Source: Methanobrevibacter millerae (GTDB lineage: Archaea > Methanobacteriota > Methanobacteria > Methanobacteriales > Methanobacteriaceae). From it: DNA of 64,000 nucleotides. Where the stretch lies: positions 1,534,001-1,598,000 of the forward strand of contig NZ_CP011266.1 of NCBI RefSeq assembly GCF_001477655.1, written 5' to 3'. Position numbers and translations under genes: made by a program. Below are positions 43,059-52,032 of the stretch, piece after piece (within the stretch, counting starts at the first letter, position 1; each line of letters opens with the position of its first letter). Below the pieces are notes generated by a model that searched no databases, was not told the origin of the DNA, and saw only the letters and a program-made list of their open reading frames with translations.

Positions 43059-43976
43059 CTAAATTTTATCTAAAACTGAAGCATAAATCAATGGAAATAT
43101 TATTGTAACATCACCAATAACAGTTTCCAGAGTTGAACCGCATTTAGCTTTAGACCAGGATTTCGCTTCCTGCAGAGGAGCTCCGCTTAAACTGCCTGCC
43201 TCCGGTCTGTCCAAAGTTATTTGAATAGCTGAATCAAGTCCTCCTTTAAGCAATGTTGAAGCCAATGTGTAATGCTTAGTTAAACCACCGCCTAAAAGTA
43301 TTCCTCCAATTCTTTCACTATCAAAAACAAAATCAGATAGATAATGCATATCCGCTACAGCATCAACAGTAAAATCATGATCCTGTGTAAACATCCATAA
43401 CTGCAAACCAAACATGCTGTCAATCAAACCAGGTGCAAAGACAGGAGTCTTCATGCGAGCTGCAGTTGCTAAAAATGAGTTTTCATCATCAATCAATAAT
43501 CCAACCTCATACAATAATTCCTGAATGGATATTTTGCTTTTACGAGAGGAGATATCTTCAAATATCTTAATTATTTCCCTTTCAAATATTGTAAAATCAT
43601 CTGATCCCACATTTATATCAGCAATTCTTCCAATTCCATCAGCATTTAAGTCTTCATCATCACGTCCTTCATCACGATAATGATTTCCCCCAAATGCTTC
43701 CAGCATGTCATGAGTAATATTTGCCCCACTTGAAATAATCAGATTAACATGCTTATTTTTTATCATGTCAGTTACTATGTTTCTAAGGCCTCCAGGTATT
43801 AATGGACCACCTAAACTCATAAAAACATTCATTCCTACATCATTAATCATGTCACACAAAATATTAGAGGCTCTTGCTACTCTGCCAGATCCTAAAACTC
43901 CGGATTGGTCAAATTGCCCTATCAATTCAGATACTTTCATGTCTTTTTTTACATTTAATTGGTTAACTTTATCCAT
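43059..43976 (-). CDS. dys: Deoxyhypusine synthase
   Basis: A 305-residue NAD-dependent enzyme that transfers aminobutyl from spermidine (or an archaeal polyamine) to a lysine of aIF5A. Conserved segments include SGANITHDMLEAFGGNHYRD, GGILLGGGLTKHY and the catalytic-lysine region EAKSWSKAKC. The aIF5A gene itself is not in the window. Confidence 0.93.
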   Translation of the reverse strand: MDKVNQLNVKKDMKVSELIGQFDQSGVLGSGRVARASNILCDMINDVGMNVFMSLGGPLIPGGLRNIVTDMIKNKHVNLIISSGANITHDMLEAFGGNHYRDEGRDDEDLNADGIGRIADINVGSDDFTIFEREIIKIFEDISSRKSKISIQELLYEVGLLIDDENSFLATAARMKTPVFAPGLIDSMFGLQLWMFTQDHDFTVDAVADMHYLSDFVFDSERIGGILLGGGLTKHYTLASTLLKGGLDSAIQITLDRPEAGSLSGAPLQEAKSWSKAKCGSTLETVIGDVTIIFPLIYASVLDKI

Positions 43977-43985
43977 TTAATCACA

Positions 43986-44888
43986 CTAATTAGTAAAAAT
44001 TGGGAATTGTTCAAAATTAGTTATTGAATTTATTAAGTCTGTTCTTGTTACAATTCCAAGCAGGTTATTATCATTATCTGCTATTATTAATCTTGAAATA
44101 GATTTTTTAAATAGAATTTCAATTGCTTTTGCTATTTTTAAGTTTTCATTAATAATAATTACTTTTGTTGACATCAAATCGCCAACTGTAGCTTCATCAT
44201 TATCTTCAGCAATTGCCTGAATCAAATCAGTAACAGTGAAAACACCAACAACCTTACCGTTTTTCATGACTGGTGCACCATCAATTCCATTTTCAGAAAA
44301 CAATCTTGCAGCCTCTCTCAGGTCACAATCAATTTTTAGAGAAATTACATTTTTGCTTGCAATATCACCAACAGTTTGTTTTGGAATACTTCTTATTGTA
44401 GTTGTATCAACAAGCAATATATTATCCATATCATCTCTTCCAACAATCTCACCCATAATTCCCAAATTATTTACAGGTGTTGGACCTAACTTAATTGTAT
44501 CGCCTAAATTCAAATCCTTAATGCTTCCAAGCACTTTAATGGCTGCCTCACATTCACCCGGTTGAGGCACTGAAGTAAATTCTATTTTTGCAACTGAAAT
44601 ATTATTTAATCTTTCATCATTTTTATAAATAGGAACCTTTGCTTCCTTATCAGAAATAGATATGTTTAAAGAATGATATGCTTCAATTGTTGGTTTATAT
44701 CCTCCTCTTGGACCTGGAACTCCCTTAACTAAACCCAAACTCCTAAGTGATTGCATCTGATTACGAATTGTTCCAGGATTTCTATTCATAACTTCAGCAA
44801 TATCTTCTCCCTTTATGGATTTTCCATCAGAAGACTGATATAAGTTTATTAGTGTTTGTAAAATTTCTTTTTGTACTGAGGTTAACAT
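43986..44888 (-). CDS. HTH and CBS-pair transcriptional regulator
   Basis: About 300 residues. The N-terminal winged helix (VQKEILQTLINLYQSSDGKSIKGEDIAEVMNRNPGTIRNQM) is followed by a middle beta-rich segment (KIEFTSVPQPGECEAAIKVLG) and two C-terminal CBS domains (VGDIASKNVISL..., VGDLMSTKVIII...). The ATG at 44888 has GTGAT 9 bases upstream. CBS pairs usually sense adenine nucleotides or SAM; the ligand here is unknown. An AAACGA/TCGTTT inverted repeat lies 87 bases upstream, possibly its own operator. Confidence 0.88.
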   Translation of the reverse strand: MLTSVQKEILQTLINLYQSSDGKSIKGEDIAEVMNRNPGTIRNQMQSLRSLGLVKGVPGPRGGYKPTIEAYHSLNISISDKEAKVPIYKNDERLNNISVAKIEFTSVPQPGECEAAIKVLGSIKDLNLGDTIKLGPTPVNNLGIMGEIVGRDDMDNILLVDTTTIRSIPKQTVGDIASKNVISLKIDCDLREAARLFSENGIDGAPVMKNGKVVGVFTVTDLIQAIAEDNDEATVGDLMSTKVIIINENLKIAKAIEILFKKSISRLIIADNDNNLLGIVTRTDLINSITNFEQFPIFTN

Positions 44889-44974
44889 AATAATCACTCT
44901 TAACAATATTAAAATTAATATTAGTTTGTTAAATATACTTTATAAATATAATGATTTATCATGATATATTATTC

Positions 44975-44992
44975 AAACGAATTATATCGTTT
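44975..44992. promoter_or_regulatory. Inverted repeat upstream of HTH-CBS regulator
   Basis: AAACGA-ATTATA-TCGTTT has perfect 6-bp arms and a 6-base spacer containing TTATA. It sits in the promoter region of the HTH-CBS gene. C/G bases stand out in a nearly pure A/T stretch. Confidence 0.45.
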
Positions 44993-45053
44993 TAAAAAAG
45001 AAAAATAAAAAATAAAAAAAGAATAATTAAATATTAAAATTTATTATTTTTGA

Positions 45054-47072
45054 TCAGTTATGATAGTTTTCACATACATGTCTTTCCATAGAATGTGTGT
45101 GGGCATGCAAATGGCGAATACCATTTTCCGTTTGAATCGCATCAATTATTTCCACATTTTCATGTGAATGAGAATGTTCTCCATCATCATGCGTATGGTA
45201 ATGATTATGCTGTGCTTTTTTACTAGTTTTATCAAAATTCCTATCATATAACAAAGCTGCATTTAAAACAACCAAACATGAGCCAGCATTGTGAACAATA
45301 GCTCCTGTAACAGGATTTAATAATCCCAAAACAGAACAAATTATAGCAGCTGCATTAATGGCCATAGACATGACAATATTTGCTTTGATTGTAAATAATG
45401 TGGAATTTGATAAATTCTTAAGATATGGAATTTTGGATATTTCATCACCTAAAAGAGCAATATCCGCAGCTTCAATAGCAACATCACTACCCATAGATCC
45501 CATAGCAACACTTACATTGGCAGTTTTTAATGCTGGTGCATCATTAACACCATCTCCCACCATACATACATTGCCACCGTTTTCCTGGAATTTTTCAATC
45601 CAATCCAGTTTTTCTTCTGGAAGGAGATTACCGTGAACTTCACCGATTCCAACTTTAGAAGCGAAATAATTAGCTGCTTGAGTATTATCCCCCGTAAGCA
45701 AAACAGTTTTTGTTTTTATATCATGCAATGCATTAATCATTTGAGGTGCATCTTCACGAATCATATCAGATAATGCTATGATTCCAACAACATCATTATT
45801 TTTACCGACGATGACAGTAGCCTTACCCTCATTTTTAAACTTATCCAAGTCTTCACCAATATCTGCTGAAATTCCATTTTCATTGATGAATTTAAGATTT
45901 CCTGCATAAATTTTATCTGAATTGATTTCACAGGATACCCCCAAACCAGGATTCATCTTAAAGTTATTGACATCACTAATTGAAACATTATCGTTTTTAG
46001 CCTTATTTACAATAGCTTTTGCAAGAGGGTGTTCACTTAAACTTTCACATGATGCAGTAATTGACAATAACTCCTCTTCAGAAATGCCATATTTAACAAT
46101 ATCTGATACCACAAGATTTCCATAAGTTAAAGTACCTGTCTTATCAAATATCAATGTATTCAAAGCACCTAATTTTTCTAATGCTTCACCTGATTTGATT
46201 AAAACACCATGTTTTGTTGCCTGACCAATAGCTGCCATAATTGCAGTTGGAGTAGCAAGAATTAAGGCACAAGGACAGAATACTACCAATACGGTTACAC
46301 CACGTTCAATATTACCTGTGACAAGCCATGCAGCAATCGCAATAATCAATGCAACAGGAACCAGCCAAGTTGCCCATTTGTCGGCAATTCTTTGTGTTGG
46401 TGCTTGCTTTTCATCGGCAGCCTTAACTAAATCGATTAATTTTTGAAGAGAGGAATCTTCAGCTAAACTTGTTGCCTTAATGTCAATTGCACCAAACATA
46501 TTTGTAGTTCCGCAAAATACTTCATCACCCACAGTCTTATCAATAGGCAATGACTCACCAGTCATTACTGACTGATCAATTGAACTGGTTCCTTTAATTA
46601 TCTCACCATCAACAGGTATGTTTTCACCAGGCAATATCCTGATATTATCTCCCAATTTAACTTCACTTGCAGGAATTATATCACCATTCGTAAGCCTTGC
46701 AGTTTGCGGAGTCAAATCAATTAAATTTTTCAAACCTTTTTTAGCTCTTTCAACAGTCCAATCCTCTAAAAGAGCACCTAATGCCATAATCCATGCTACT
46801 TCACCTGCTGCAAATACTTCACCAATTAACAATGATGCGACCATAGCTATTGCAATTAATAATGCAGATGAAATCCATTTTTCACGAATTAATCTGGTCA
46901 TAGCCAATAACAGCATTGGAATACCGCTGATTATTACTGTACCCCATGCAGGATTTAAATAAATTGGAGTTTCAACCCCAAATATCATAAAAATAATAGC
47001 TATCAGTAAAAATATTCCTGAAATAATTGTCATTTTTAATCCAAATAAAAAATCTGTTATTTCATCAATCAT
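45054..47072 (-). CDS. Heavy-metal P1B-type ATPase with His-rich C-terminus
   Basis: About 672 residues. The metal-site motif is CPC (VVFCPCALILATP), the phosphorylation site is DKTGTLT, with SEHPLAKAI and GDGVNDAPAL. No N-terminal heavy-metal-associated domain is present; instead the C-terminus is His-rich (NHYHTHDDGEHSHSHE and RHLHAHTHSMERH). TM4 CPC fits Cu/Zn/Cd exporters or Fe/Zn PmtA-like pumps. The ATG at 47072, with GGGTG upstream, is preferred over a GTG 12 bases earlier. Upstream lies a repeated GTATTAC/TATA array that suggests tight metal control. Confidence 0.9.
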   Translation of the reverse strand: MIDEITDFLFGLKMTIISGIFLLIAIIFMIFGVETPIYLNPAWGTVIISGIPMLLLAMTRLIREKWISSALLIAIAMVASLLIGEVFAAGEVAWIMALGALLEDWTVERAKKGLKNLIDLTPQTARLTNGDIIPASEVKLGDNIRILPGENIPVDGEIIKGTSSIDQSVMTGESLPIDKTVGDEVFCGTTNMFGAIDIKATSLAEDSSLQKLIDLVKAADEKQAPTQRIADKWATWLVPVALIIAIAAWLVTGNIERGVTVLVVFCPCALILATPTAIMAAIGQATKHGVLIKSGEALEKLGALNTLIFDKTGTLTYGNLVVSDIVKYGISEEELLSITASCESLSEHPLAKAIVNKAKNDNVSISDVNNFKMNPGLGVSCEINSDKIYAGNLKFINENGISADIGEDLDKFKNEGKATVIVGKNNDVVGIIALSDMIREDAPQMINALHDIKTKTVLLTGDNTQAANYFASKVGIGEVHGNLLPEEKLDWIEKFQENGGNVCMVGDGVNDAPALKTANVSVAMGSMGSDVAIEAADIALLGDEISKIPYLKNLSNSTLFTIKANIVMSMAINAAAIICSVLGLLNPVTGAIVHNAGSCLVVLNAALLYDRNFDKTSKKAQHNHYHTHDDGEHSHSHENVEIIDAIQTENGIRHLHAHTHSMERHVCENYHN

Positions 47073-47083
47073 ATTAACACCCA

Positions 47084-47343
47084 CAAAGTATTACTTTTTT
47101 AAATTCTTTTATATACCAAGTATTACTCAAAAATTTTTCAACTAAAATCTCAATACTTGAGACAATTAAAAAATCAATAAAGCACTACTTTCATCTCATT
47201 TAAAAATAGTATTACCCACAGCCAAAAAGTATTACTTTTTTTAAAATCATTTATATACTCAGTATTACATTTAATTATTATATGGCTTATTTGATATAAA
47301 TGTTATTACTTTTTTTGAATTCATTTATATACCCGGTATTACT
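47084..47343. promoter_or_regulatory. Repeated GTATTAC-TATA promoter array before the metal ATPase
   Basis: Three ~44-base units recur at 47085-47127, 47226-47269 and 47299-47343. Each has G(T)TATTACTTTTTT, then TTTATATAC, then GTATTAC. The GTATTAC pairs start 32, 33 and 33 bases apart (47088/47120, 47229/47262, 47303/47336). A degenerate fourth unit has GCACTAC at 47182 and GTATTAC at 47209. The repeats are direct and flank the TATA-like box. This fills the otherwise gene-free 328 bases between the ATPase and the Cys-rich peptide gene. Confidence 0.75.
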
Positions 47344-47400
47344 AAAAAGAAAAAATCATATTAGAAAAAATAAAATTAAAAATAATTAAATAGAATTAAT

Positions 47401-47532
47401 CTATTCGCCGTCATCATCCTTTTTTACAAAATTCATACATTCCTTAACATCCAATAATTGATGTTCATGAATTTTACAGACAATTTTATATTTGTTTCTC
47501 AATTCAAGATGCTTGCAATCATCACAAATCAT
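47401..47532 (-). CDS. 43-residue Cys-rich peptide next to radical SAM enzyme
   Basis: A small ORF with GGAGAG before its ATG, 15 bases after the radical SAM stop. It contains CDDCKHL, then C19, HEH near 22-24 and C32, spaced as a possible zinc-binding or modified-cysteine peptide. From memory, methanogens have a Cys-rich peptide family adjacent to this kind of radical SAM/SPASM protein. Substrate or zinc-finger status is undecided. Confidence 0.7.
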   Translation of the reverse strand: MICDDCKHLELRNKYKIVCKIHEHQLLDVKECMNFVKKDDDGE

Positions 47533-47547
47533 ATTATCTCTCCAAAA

Positions 47548-48672
47548 TTATTTCATTGCCAAATCCATAATGCTGAATGCTTCGCCTTCTTTTCTTTCAG
47601 AAGGTGCTCCCATTCCAAATGCTGATTTGGCGAATTCCTTATTCATCCTTTTAGAAACTTCACCAAAAATCATTTTATATGCAGTACATTGAGGATCTAC
47701 TGCCTGTGGAGTTTGATATGCAACAATAGCATTGTAAGGACAACCTCCTTCGCAGTATTTAACATACCTGCATTTTTTACAATTTTCATCGACATAATCC
47801 CGGAATTCCTGAAGTTTTGCCCATGCATCAGATTCCTTTAAGTCATCAAAGCTAGGGTTAGTCGAAACATTTCCCAAAATATAGTCATCCATTCCAACAA
47901 ATCTGTAGCAAGGATAAATCGAACCGTCGGAGCCTACTGCCAGTGTCGTTCCAATGCAATCTGCAAAGGTACAGAGTGTTCCCCTTCTTCTTAAACTGGA
48001 TTTGCAGATATGATCCAAGTCCATTATTGTAAACTTATCCAAATCATAGAGATACTTATCCAACCATTCAATTAGCAGTTTTCCATGTTCTTCCTGGTCT
48101 AGTGCCCATGGATCTGCATTATCTCCCCTTAGGGAAGGCAATGCCGCATGAATTTTCAGATTCATTTTTTCTGCCTTAAAGAATTCATATAACTCATCAG
48201 AGAAATCTTTTGAATAATCGGTTACAGTCAATACAAAGTTGATTATAAGTCCTTTGCTTTTAGCGAGTTCATATTTGGCCATGGTTTTATCGTAGTAACC
48301 TTCTCCCCTTTGATAGTCATTAATTTCTTTTGGACCATCTATGCTTGTACTGACAACAACATTATATTCAACAAACAAATCAATCAGTTCATCAGTCAAA
48401 AGCCAAATATTACTCTGAAGGGAAAATCCTTCCAAATTAGGCAATTTAGATAGCTTTTCAAGAGCATTTTTGTAAAAGTCATATCCTGCAAGAAGAGGTT
48501 CGCCACCATGAAAAGTGAAATGAACTTTATCATCCCTAAAATCACCTAACCAGTCAATTATCTGATCTATAATTTCAATATCCATCATTTCCTTTTTATT
48601 TTCAGAACCCCAACAATATTTACAATTTGATGGACAATTGAGTGTAGGGATAATCATCACATGAAATGTCAT
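47548..48672 (-). CDS. Radical SAM/SPASM enzyme, methanogen peptide-modifying type
   Basis: About 374 residues starting MTFHVMIIPTLNCPSNCKYCW (an upstream ATG at 48681 is also possible). The radical SAM motif is CPSNCKYC, with HGGEPLLAG and DGPKEINDYQRG as in anaerobic sulfatase-maturase-like enzymes. SPASM cysteines appear in CTFADCIGTTLAVGSDG...CYRF and CKKCRYVKYCEGGCPY, with a last one in DPQCTAY. It forms a three-gene operon with a zinc-ribbon protein upstream and the 43-residue Cys-rich peptide downstream. Likely a peptide or protein modifier; target unproven. Confidence 0.88.
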   Translation of the reverse strand: MTFHVMIIPTLNCPSNCKYCWGSENKKEMMDIEIIDQIIDWLGDFRDDKVHFTFHGGEPLLAGYDFYKNALEKLSKLPNLEGFSLQSNIWLLTDELIDLFVEYNVVVSTSIDGPKEINDYQRGEGYYDKTMAKYELAKSKGLIINFVLTVTDYSKDFSDELYEFFKAEKMNLKIHAALPSLRGDNADPWALDQEEHGKLLIEWLDKYLYDLDKFTIMDLDHICKSSLRRRGTLCTFADCIGTTLAVGSDGSIYPCYRFVGMDDYILGNVSTNPSFDDLKESDAWAKLQEFRDYVDENCKKCRYVKYCEGGCPYNAIVAYQTPQAVDPQCTAYKMIFGEVSKRMNKEFAKSAFGMGAPSERKEGEAFSIMDLAMK

Positions 48673-48673
48673 T

Positions 48674-48883
48674 TTAACCATAAATCTTATTTAATTCTTT
48701 TAACAATTTCTTTTTCTCATCCTCATCCATATGGTCATTTACAAAGAAAATGTAACCGCATTCTTCACATTTTACGGTATCCATCTCTGCATGTGCACGA
48801 TGATTGTCTAACATTTTTCTGTGAGCGACTTTATCTTTAGAACCACATTTTGGACATGGTGCAATTAATTCTTCAAACTTCAT
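48674..48883 (-). CDS. Small zinc-ribbon protein upstream of radical SAM gene
   Basis: A 69-residue protein with two CxxC pairs, CPKCGSKDKV and CEECGYIFF, separated by a His/Ala-rich helix (DNHRAHAEMD). The ATG at 48883 has GGTGAGG 9 bases upstream. It meets or overlaps the radical SAM start, implying coupled translation. Possible roles: metal-binding adaptor, or substrate-delivery partner of the radical SAM enzyme. Confidence 0.75.
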   Translation of the reverse strand: MKFEELIAPCPKCGSKDKVAHRKMLDNHRAHAEMDTVKCEECGYIFFVNDHMDEDEKKKLLKELNKIYG

Positions 48884-48960
48884 TTTCCTCACCTATAATT
48901 AAAATTAGATTTTAAAATATATTAAATTTTTCAATGACAAAAAGTATAAATACCATGTTT

Positions 48961-48984
48961 CAGTGAGAACAATTTTTATCACTG
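48961..48984. promoter_or_regulatory. Inverted repeat upstream of the second radical SAM operon
   Basis: CAGTGA and TCACTG form a perfect 6-bp inverted repeat with a 12-base spacer, 77 bases upstream of the zinc-ribbon gene start. It may be an operator. Confidence 0.4.
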
Positions 48985-49054
48985 CCCTCAACAAGCTTTA
49001 AATAATAAATTGCTAATAAAAATAACTAATTTTTAAAAAAAAGAGATGATAACC

Positions 49055-49213
49055 ATGCCATATGACTATTATGATTACTTTTTAAAAAAGAGAAATGACA
49101 CTGTTTTTACTGAAACCACAAATAAGATAAGGGAAAATTTCTGGAGAGAAACATACGATGTTGTAGAATCGCAGGAATGGGAAGAAATAACTGACAAAAT
49201 AAGAAAAAATTAA
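49055..49213 (+). CDS. Small hypothetical protein
   Basis: A 52-residue ORF (MPYDYYDYFLKKRND...) preceded by GAGATGAT. It is charged and helical, with aromatic residues at the N-terminus. Its stop overlaps the convergent aldo/keto reductase stop by 4 bases, a pattern seen for other gene pairs in this window. Function unknown. Confidence 0.5.
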   Translation: MPYDYYDYFLKKRNDTVFTETTNKIRENFWRETYDVVESQEWEEITDKIRKN

Positions 49214-50433
49214 CGATTTAAAAATTTAACCAAATACCTGTAAACAGGAAATCCAACATGCCTTACAAAAGACAGCATATATTTCATTCCAGGCAATTCA
49301 AATTCCTTTTTTACTTTTTTTAATTCAGAAATTATATCCAATTTCTGAGGGCATTTTCTTAAACACTTACCGCAGCCATTACATTTACCGGCATTTCCAG
49401 AATTACCCATAATTCCACCGACATACTGATAATAGTCCATGAATGACTGATTAATAAATCCTTTATGATTGAATAAATACTTTTCATTATATATCTTCAT
49501 GCATTCAGGAATATTAACTCCTTGAGGGCAGGGCATGCAATATCCACAAGTGGAACAGTTGATTTTAAGAGAATCCCTCATTACTCTTTTAACATATTCG
49601 ACAGTTTCCAAATCCTCAAAGCTCATGGACATTGGAGGTGTATTATTTGCAACATCCAAATTTTCATCAAGCTGTTCAAATGAGTTCATTCCAGATAAAA
49701 CACAGGTAATGTTTCTATTATTCAATACCCATTCCATAGCCCAATAAGCATTACTTTTGTTTGGATTGGCCTTTTTAAATATTTCCTCAGCTTTTGAAGG
49801 CATTTTTCCTGCAAGAATTCCTCCCTTTAAAGGTTCCATGACAAAAACACCCATGCCTTTTGAAGCTGCATGTTCAATTCCTTCAACGCTTGCCTGAACA
49901 TTCTCATCAAAGTAATTGTACTGAACCATGACCACATCCCAGTCATATCCATCAACCAATAATGGAAATTCCTCTTTAGGACCGTGATATGAAAAGCCTA
50001 TGTGCTTGATTTTACCCTCATTTCGAGCCTTGTTCAAGAATTTGATTAAATCCTTTTTAAGCAATCTGTTCATCGCTTTTAAATCAACGGCATGAATAAG
50101 ATAATAGTCAATAGAATCCCTTTGAAGTCTTTTGAGCTGTTCATCAAGAATTATTTCCATGTCTTCATATTTTCGAACATTGATTGCAGGCAGTTTGGTG
50201 CATAACTTAACCTTATCTGCATATTCTCCTTTAAGGATTTCACCCAAAAAACTTTCGCTATCCCCATAAAGATATGCGGTATCAATAAAATTAACTCCAT
50301 TATCTATAGCATGATAAATTAACTTTTTAGCCTTATCTCTATCAATTTTACCATTTTTTAATGGAAGCCTCATCGCGCCAAAACCCAAGGGAGAAATTTC
50401 ATCCCCAGTCTTTACAATTGTTCTATATTGCAT
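49210..50433 (-). CDS. Aldo/keto reductase with C-terminal ferredoxin domain
   Basis: A 407-residue protein. The AKR barrel (residues 1-270) has GFGAMRLP, FIDTAYLYGDSE with catalytic Asp/Tyr, and LIHAVD. The C-terminal part (about 290-380) carries Cys motifs CSTCGYCMPCPQG and CNGCGKCLRKCPQ, consistent with iron-sulfur clusters. Common in anaerobes; physiological substrate unknown. Confidence 0.9.
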   Translation of the reverse strand: MQYRTIVKTGDEISPLGFGAMRLPLKNGKIDRDKAKKLIYHAIDNGVNFIDTAYLYGDSESFLGEILKGEYADKVKLCTKLPAINVRKYEDMEIILDEQLKRLQRDSIDYYLIHAVDLKAMNRLLKKDLIKFLNKARNEGKIKHIGFSYHGPKEEFPLLVDGYDWDVVMVQYNYFDENVQASVEGIEHAASKGMGVFVMEPLKGGILAGKMPSKAEEIFKKANPNKSNAYWAMEWVLNNRNITCVLSGMNSFEQLDENLDVANNTPPMSMSFEDLETVEYVKRVMRDSLKINCSTCGYCMPCPQGVNIPECMKIYNEKYLFNHKGFINQSFMDYYQYVGGIMGNSGNAGKCNGCGKCLRKCPQKLDIISELKKVKKEFELPGMKYMLSFVRHVGFPVYRYLVKFLNR

Positions 50434-50489
50434 ATTATTAAATATTAAACTGAATCATATATAATTCTTAAAAATAAAAAATAGTATAT

Positions 50490-50508
50490 TTGCTGAAATC
50501 ATCAGCAA
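50490..50508 (-). terminator. Terminator hairpin after galU
   Basis: TTGCTGA pairs with TCAGCAA around a 5-base loop. On the minus strand it is followed by ATATACTATTTTTTATTTTT. It begins 12 bases after the galU stop. Confidence 0.65.
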
Positions 50509-50520
50509 TTATTAAATTAT

Positions 50521-51375
50521 TTATTCGCATTTGTTAATCATAGATTTCATATAATCAATTAATGCATCTTTAGATTCATCATCATCCAAAGCGAATTCAA
50601 TTGAAGTTTTAAGCCATTCGAAACGATTTCCTATATCATAGGTTTTTCCTTCAAAGGTGTTTCCATAAATAGCATCCAATTTAGATAAAGCATCGGTAAG
50701 CTGAATTTCTCCTCCAACTCCAGGCTCTGTTTCATCAATTTTATCAAAAATATCTCCTGTTAAAACATAACGCCCCATAATAGCTAAATTGGAAGGTGCC
50801 TGATGAGCTAATGGCTTTTCAACAAGCTTATCAATCTTATAAACATCCTTTTCAACTTCGGTTCCTTTAATAATACCATATCTTTCTACCTTATCTCTTG
50901 GAACTTCTTCAAGGGAAATTGCAGATGCACCATATTTTTCATAAACATCGATCAATTGTTTTGTACATGGTGTAGGGCCTTTGGTAATTGAATCTCCCAA
51001 AAGTACTGCAAACGCTTCTCCACCAATATGTTTTTTAGCACAGTAAATTGCATCACCAAGTCCTTTTTGCTCTTTTTGCCTTACATAACAGATATCTGCC
51101 AAATCAGTAATTGCACGGACTTGTCTTAAACGATCATCTTTACCTGCACTTTGCAAAGTTTGTTCAAGTTCAAAAGATTTATCAAAGTGGTCTTCAATTG
51201 ATCTTTTATTTCTTCCTGTTACAATTAATATATCATCAATACCTGAAGCTACAGCTTCCTCTATAACATACTGAATGGTTGGTTTATCATAAACAGGTAA
51301 CATTTCTTTAGGTTGTGCTTTTGTAGCAGGTAAAAATCTTGTACCAAAACCTGCTGCAGGAATAACAGCTTTCAT
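50521..51375 (-). CDS. galU: UTP-glucose-1-phosphate uridylyltransferase
   Basis: A 284-residue nucleotidyltransferase making UDP-glucose. N-terminal signature AAGFGTRFLPATKAQPKEMLPV, KRSIEDHFD, and VEKP in the sugar-binding region. It supplies GalE (12 kb) and surface glycan synthesis. GGTGAT precedes the ATG. Confidence 0.94.
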   Translation of the reverse strand: MKAVIPAAGFGTRFLPATKAQPKEMLPVYDKPTIQYVIEEAVASGIDDILIVTGRNKRSIEDHFDKSFELEQTLQSAGKDDRLRQVRAITDLADICYVRQKEQKGLGDAIYCAKKHIGGEAFAVLLGDSITKGPTPCTKQLIDVYEKYGASAISLEEVPRDKVERYGIIKGTEVEKDVYKIDKLVEKPLAHQAPSNLAIMGRYVLTGDIFDKIDETEPGVGGEIQLTDALSKLDAIYGNTFEGKTYDIGNRFEWLKTSIEFALDDDESKDALIDYMKSMINKCE

Positions 51376-51459
51376 AGTTTATCACCATATTTTAATTATT
51401 AAATATATTCTTTATTTTAATACATAAATAGTTACTTGAAAAAAATAGTTTGAAAACAG

Positions 51460-51543
<84 letters not shown>

Positions 51544-51599
51544 ATAAAACAAAAGTAGTTATAAATAAATATGTTTTAAGCATTATATAAAGTTAACTG

Positions 51600-52016
51600 T
51601 TAATCAAGGATTTTGATAGTTACTTCCAATGTTTCTTCATTTTTTAAATCAGCTATTAACTGAGAATCAAGGTCACGGGCAGCTTTTGAAGACTTAATCA
51701 TCAATGTTCTAGGACAGGTAAACTCACTGGTTCTGCATACAATATCCGTTGGATGAGTTAAAGTTAAATCTTCATGGCCAAAACCAATTATTTCATCATG
51801 GGCATTAGGAGTATCCAATAAAACAGCAATCCTAGTATTTGAATTGGCAATTTTATTTTTAAACTCTTCCGGAAAGTCCAACATTGAATCATCCATGTCC
51901 ACACCGATTATGCAATCGGCAGCAGGCCCAATTTCCAAATCTTTCGTTATTTCAAAAGTAGATTTATGCATGGATGATACATTCCTATGACCTTTTGATT
52001 TGATTTTAAATTCCAT
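51600..52016 (-). CDS. DUF371 family protein
   Basis: About 138 residues beginning MEFKIKSKGHRNVSSMHKSTFEIT. This start, in place of a GTG 24 bases upstream, matches the usual family beginning with GH and HxT-like residues. Conserved DCIIGVDMD and GFGHEDLTLTHPTDIVCRTS. Archaeal protein of unknown function. Confidence 0.85.
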   Translation of the reverse strand: MEFKIKSKGHRNVSSMHKSTFEITKDLEIGPAADCIIGVDMDDSMLDFPEEFKNKIANSNTRIAVLLDTPNAHDEIIGFGHEDLTLTHPTDIVCRTSEFTCPRTLMIKSSKAARDLDSQLIADLKNEETLEVTIKILD

Positions 52017-52032
52017 AATAGTATATCTATCT

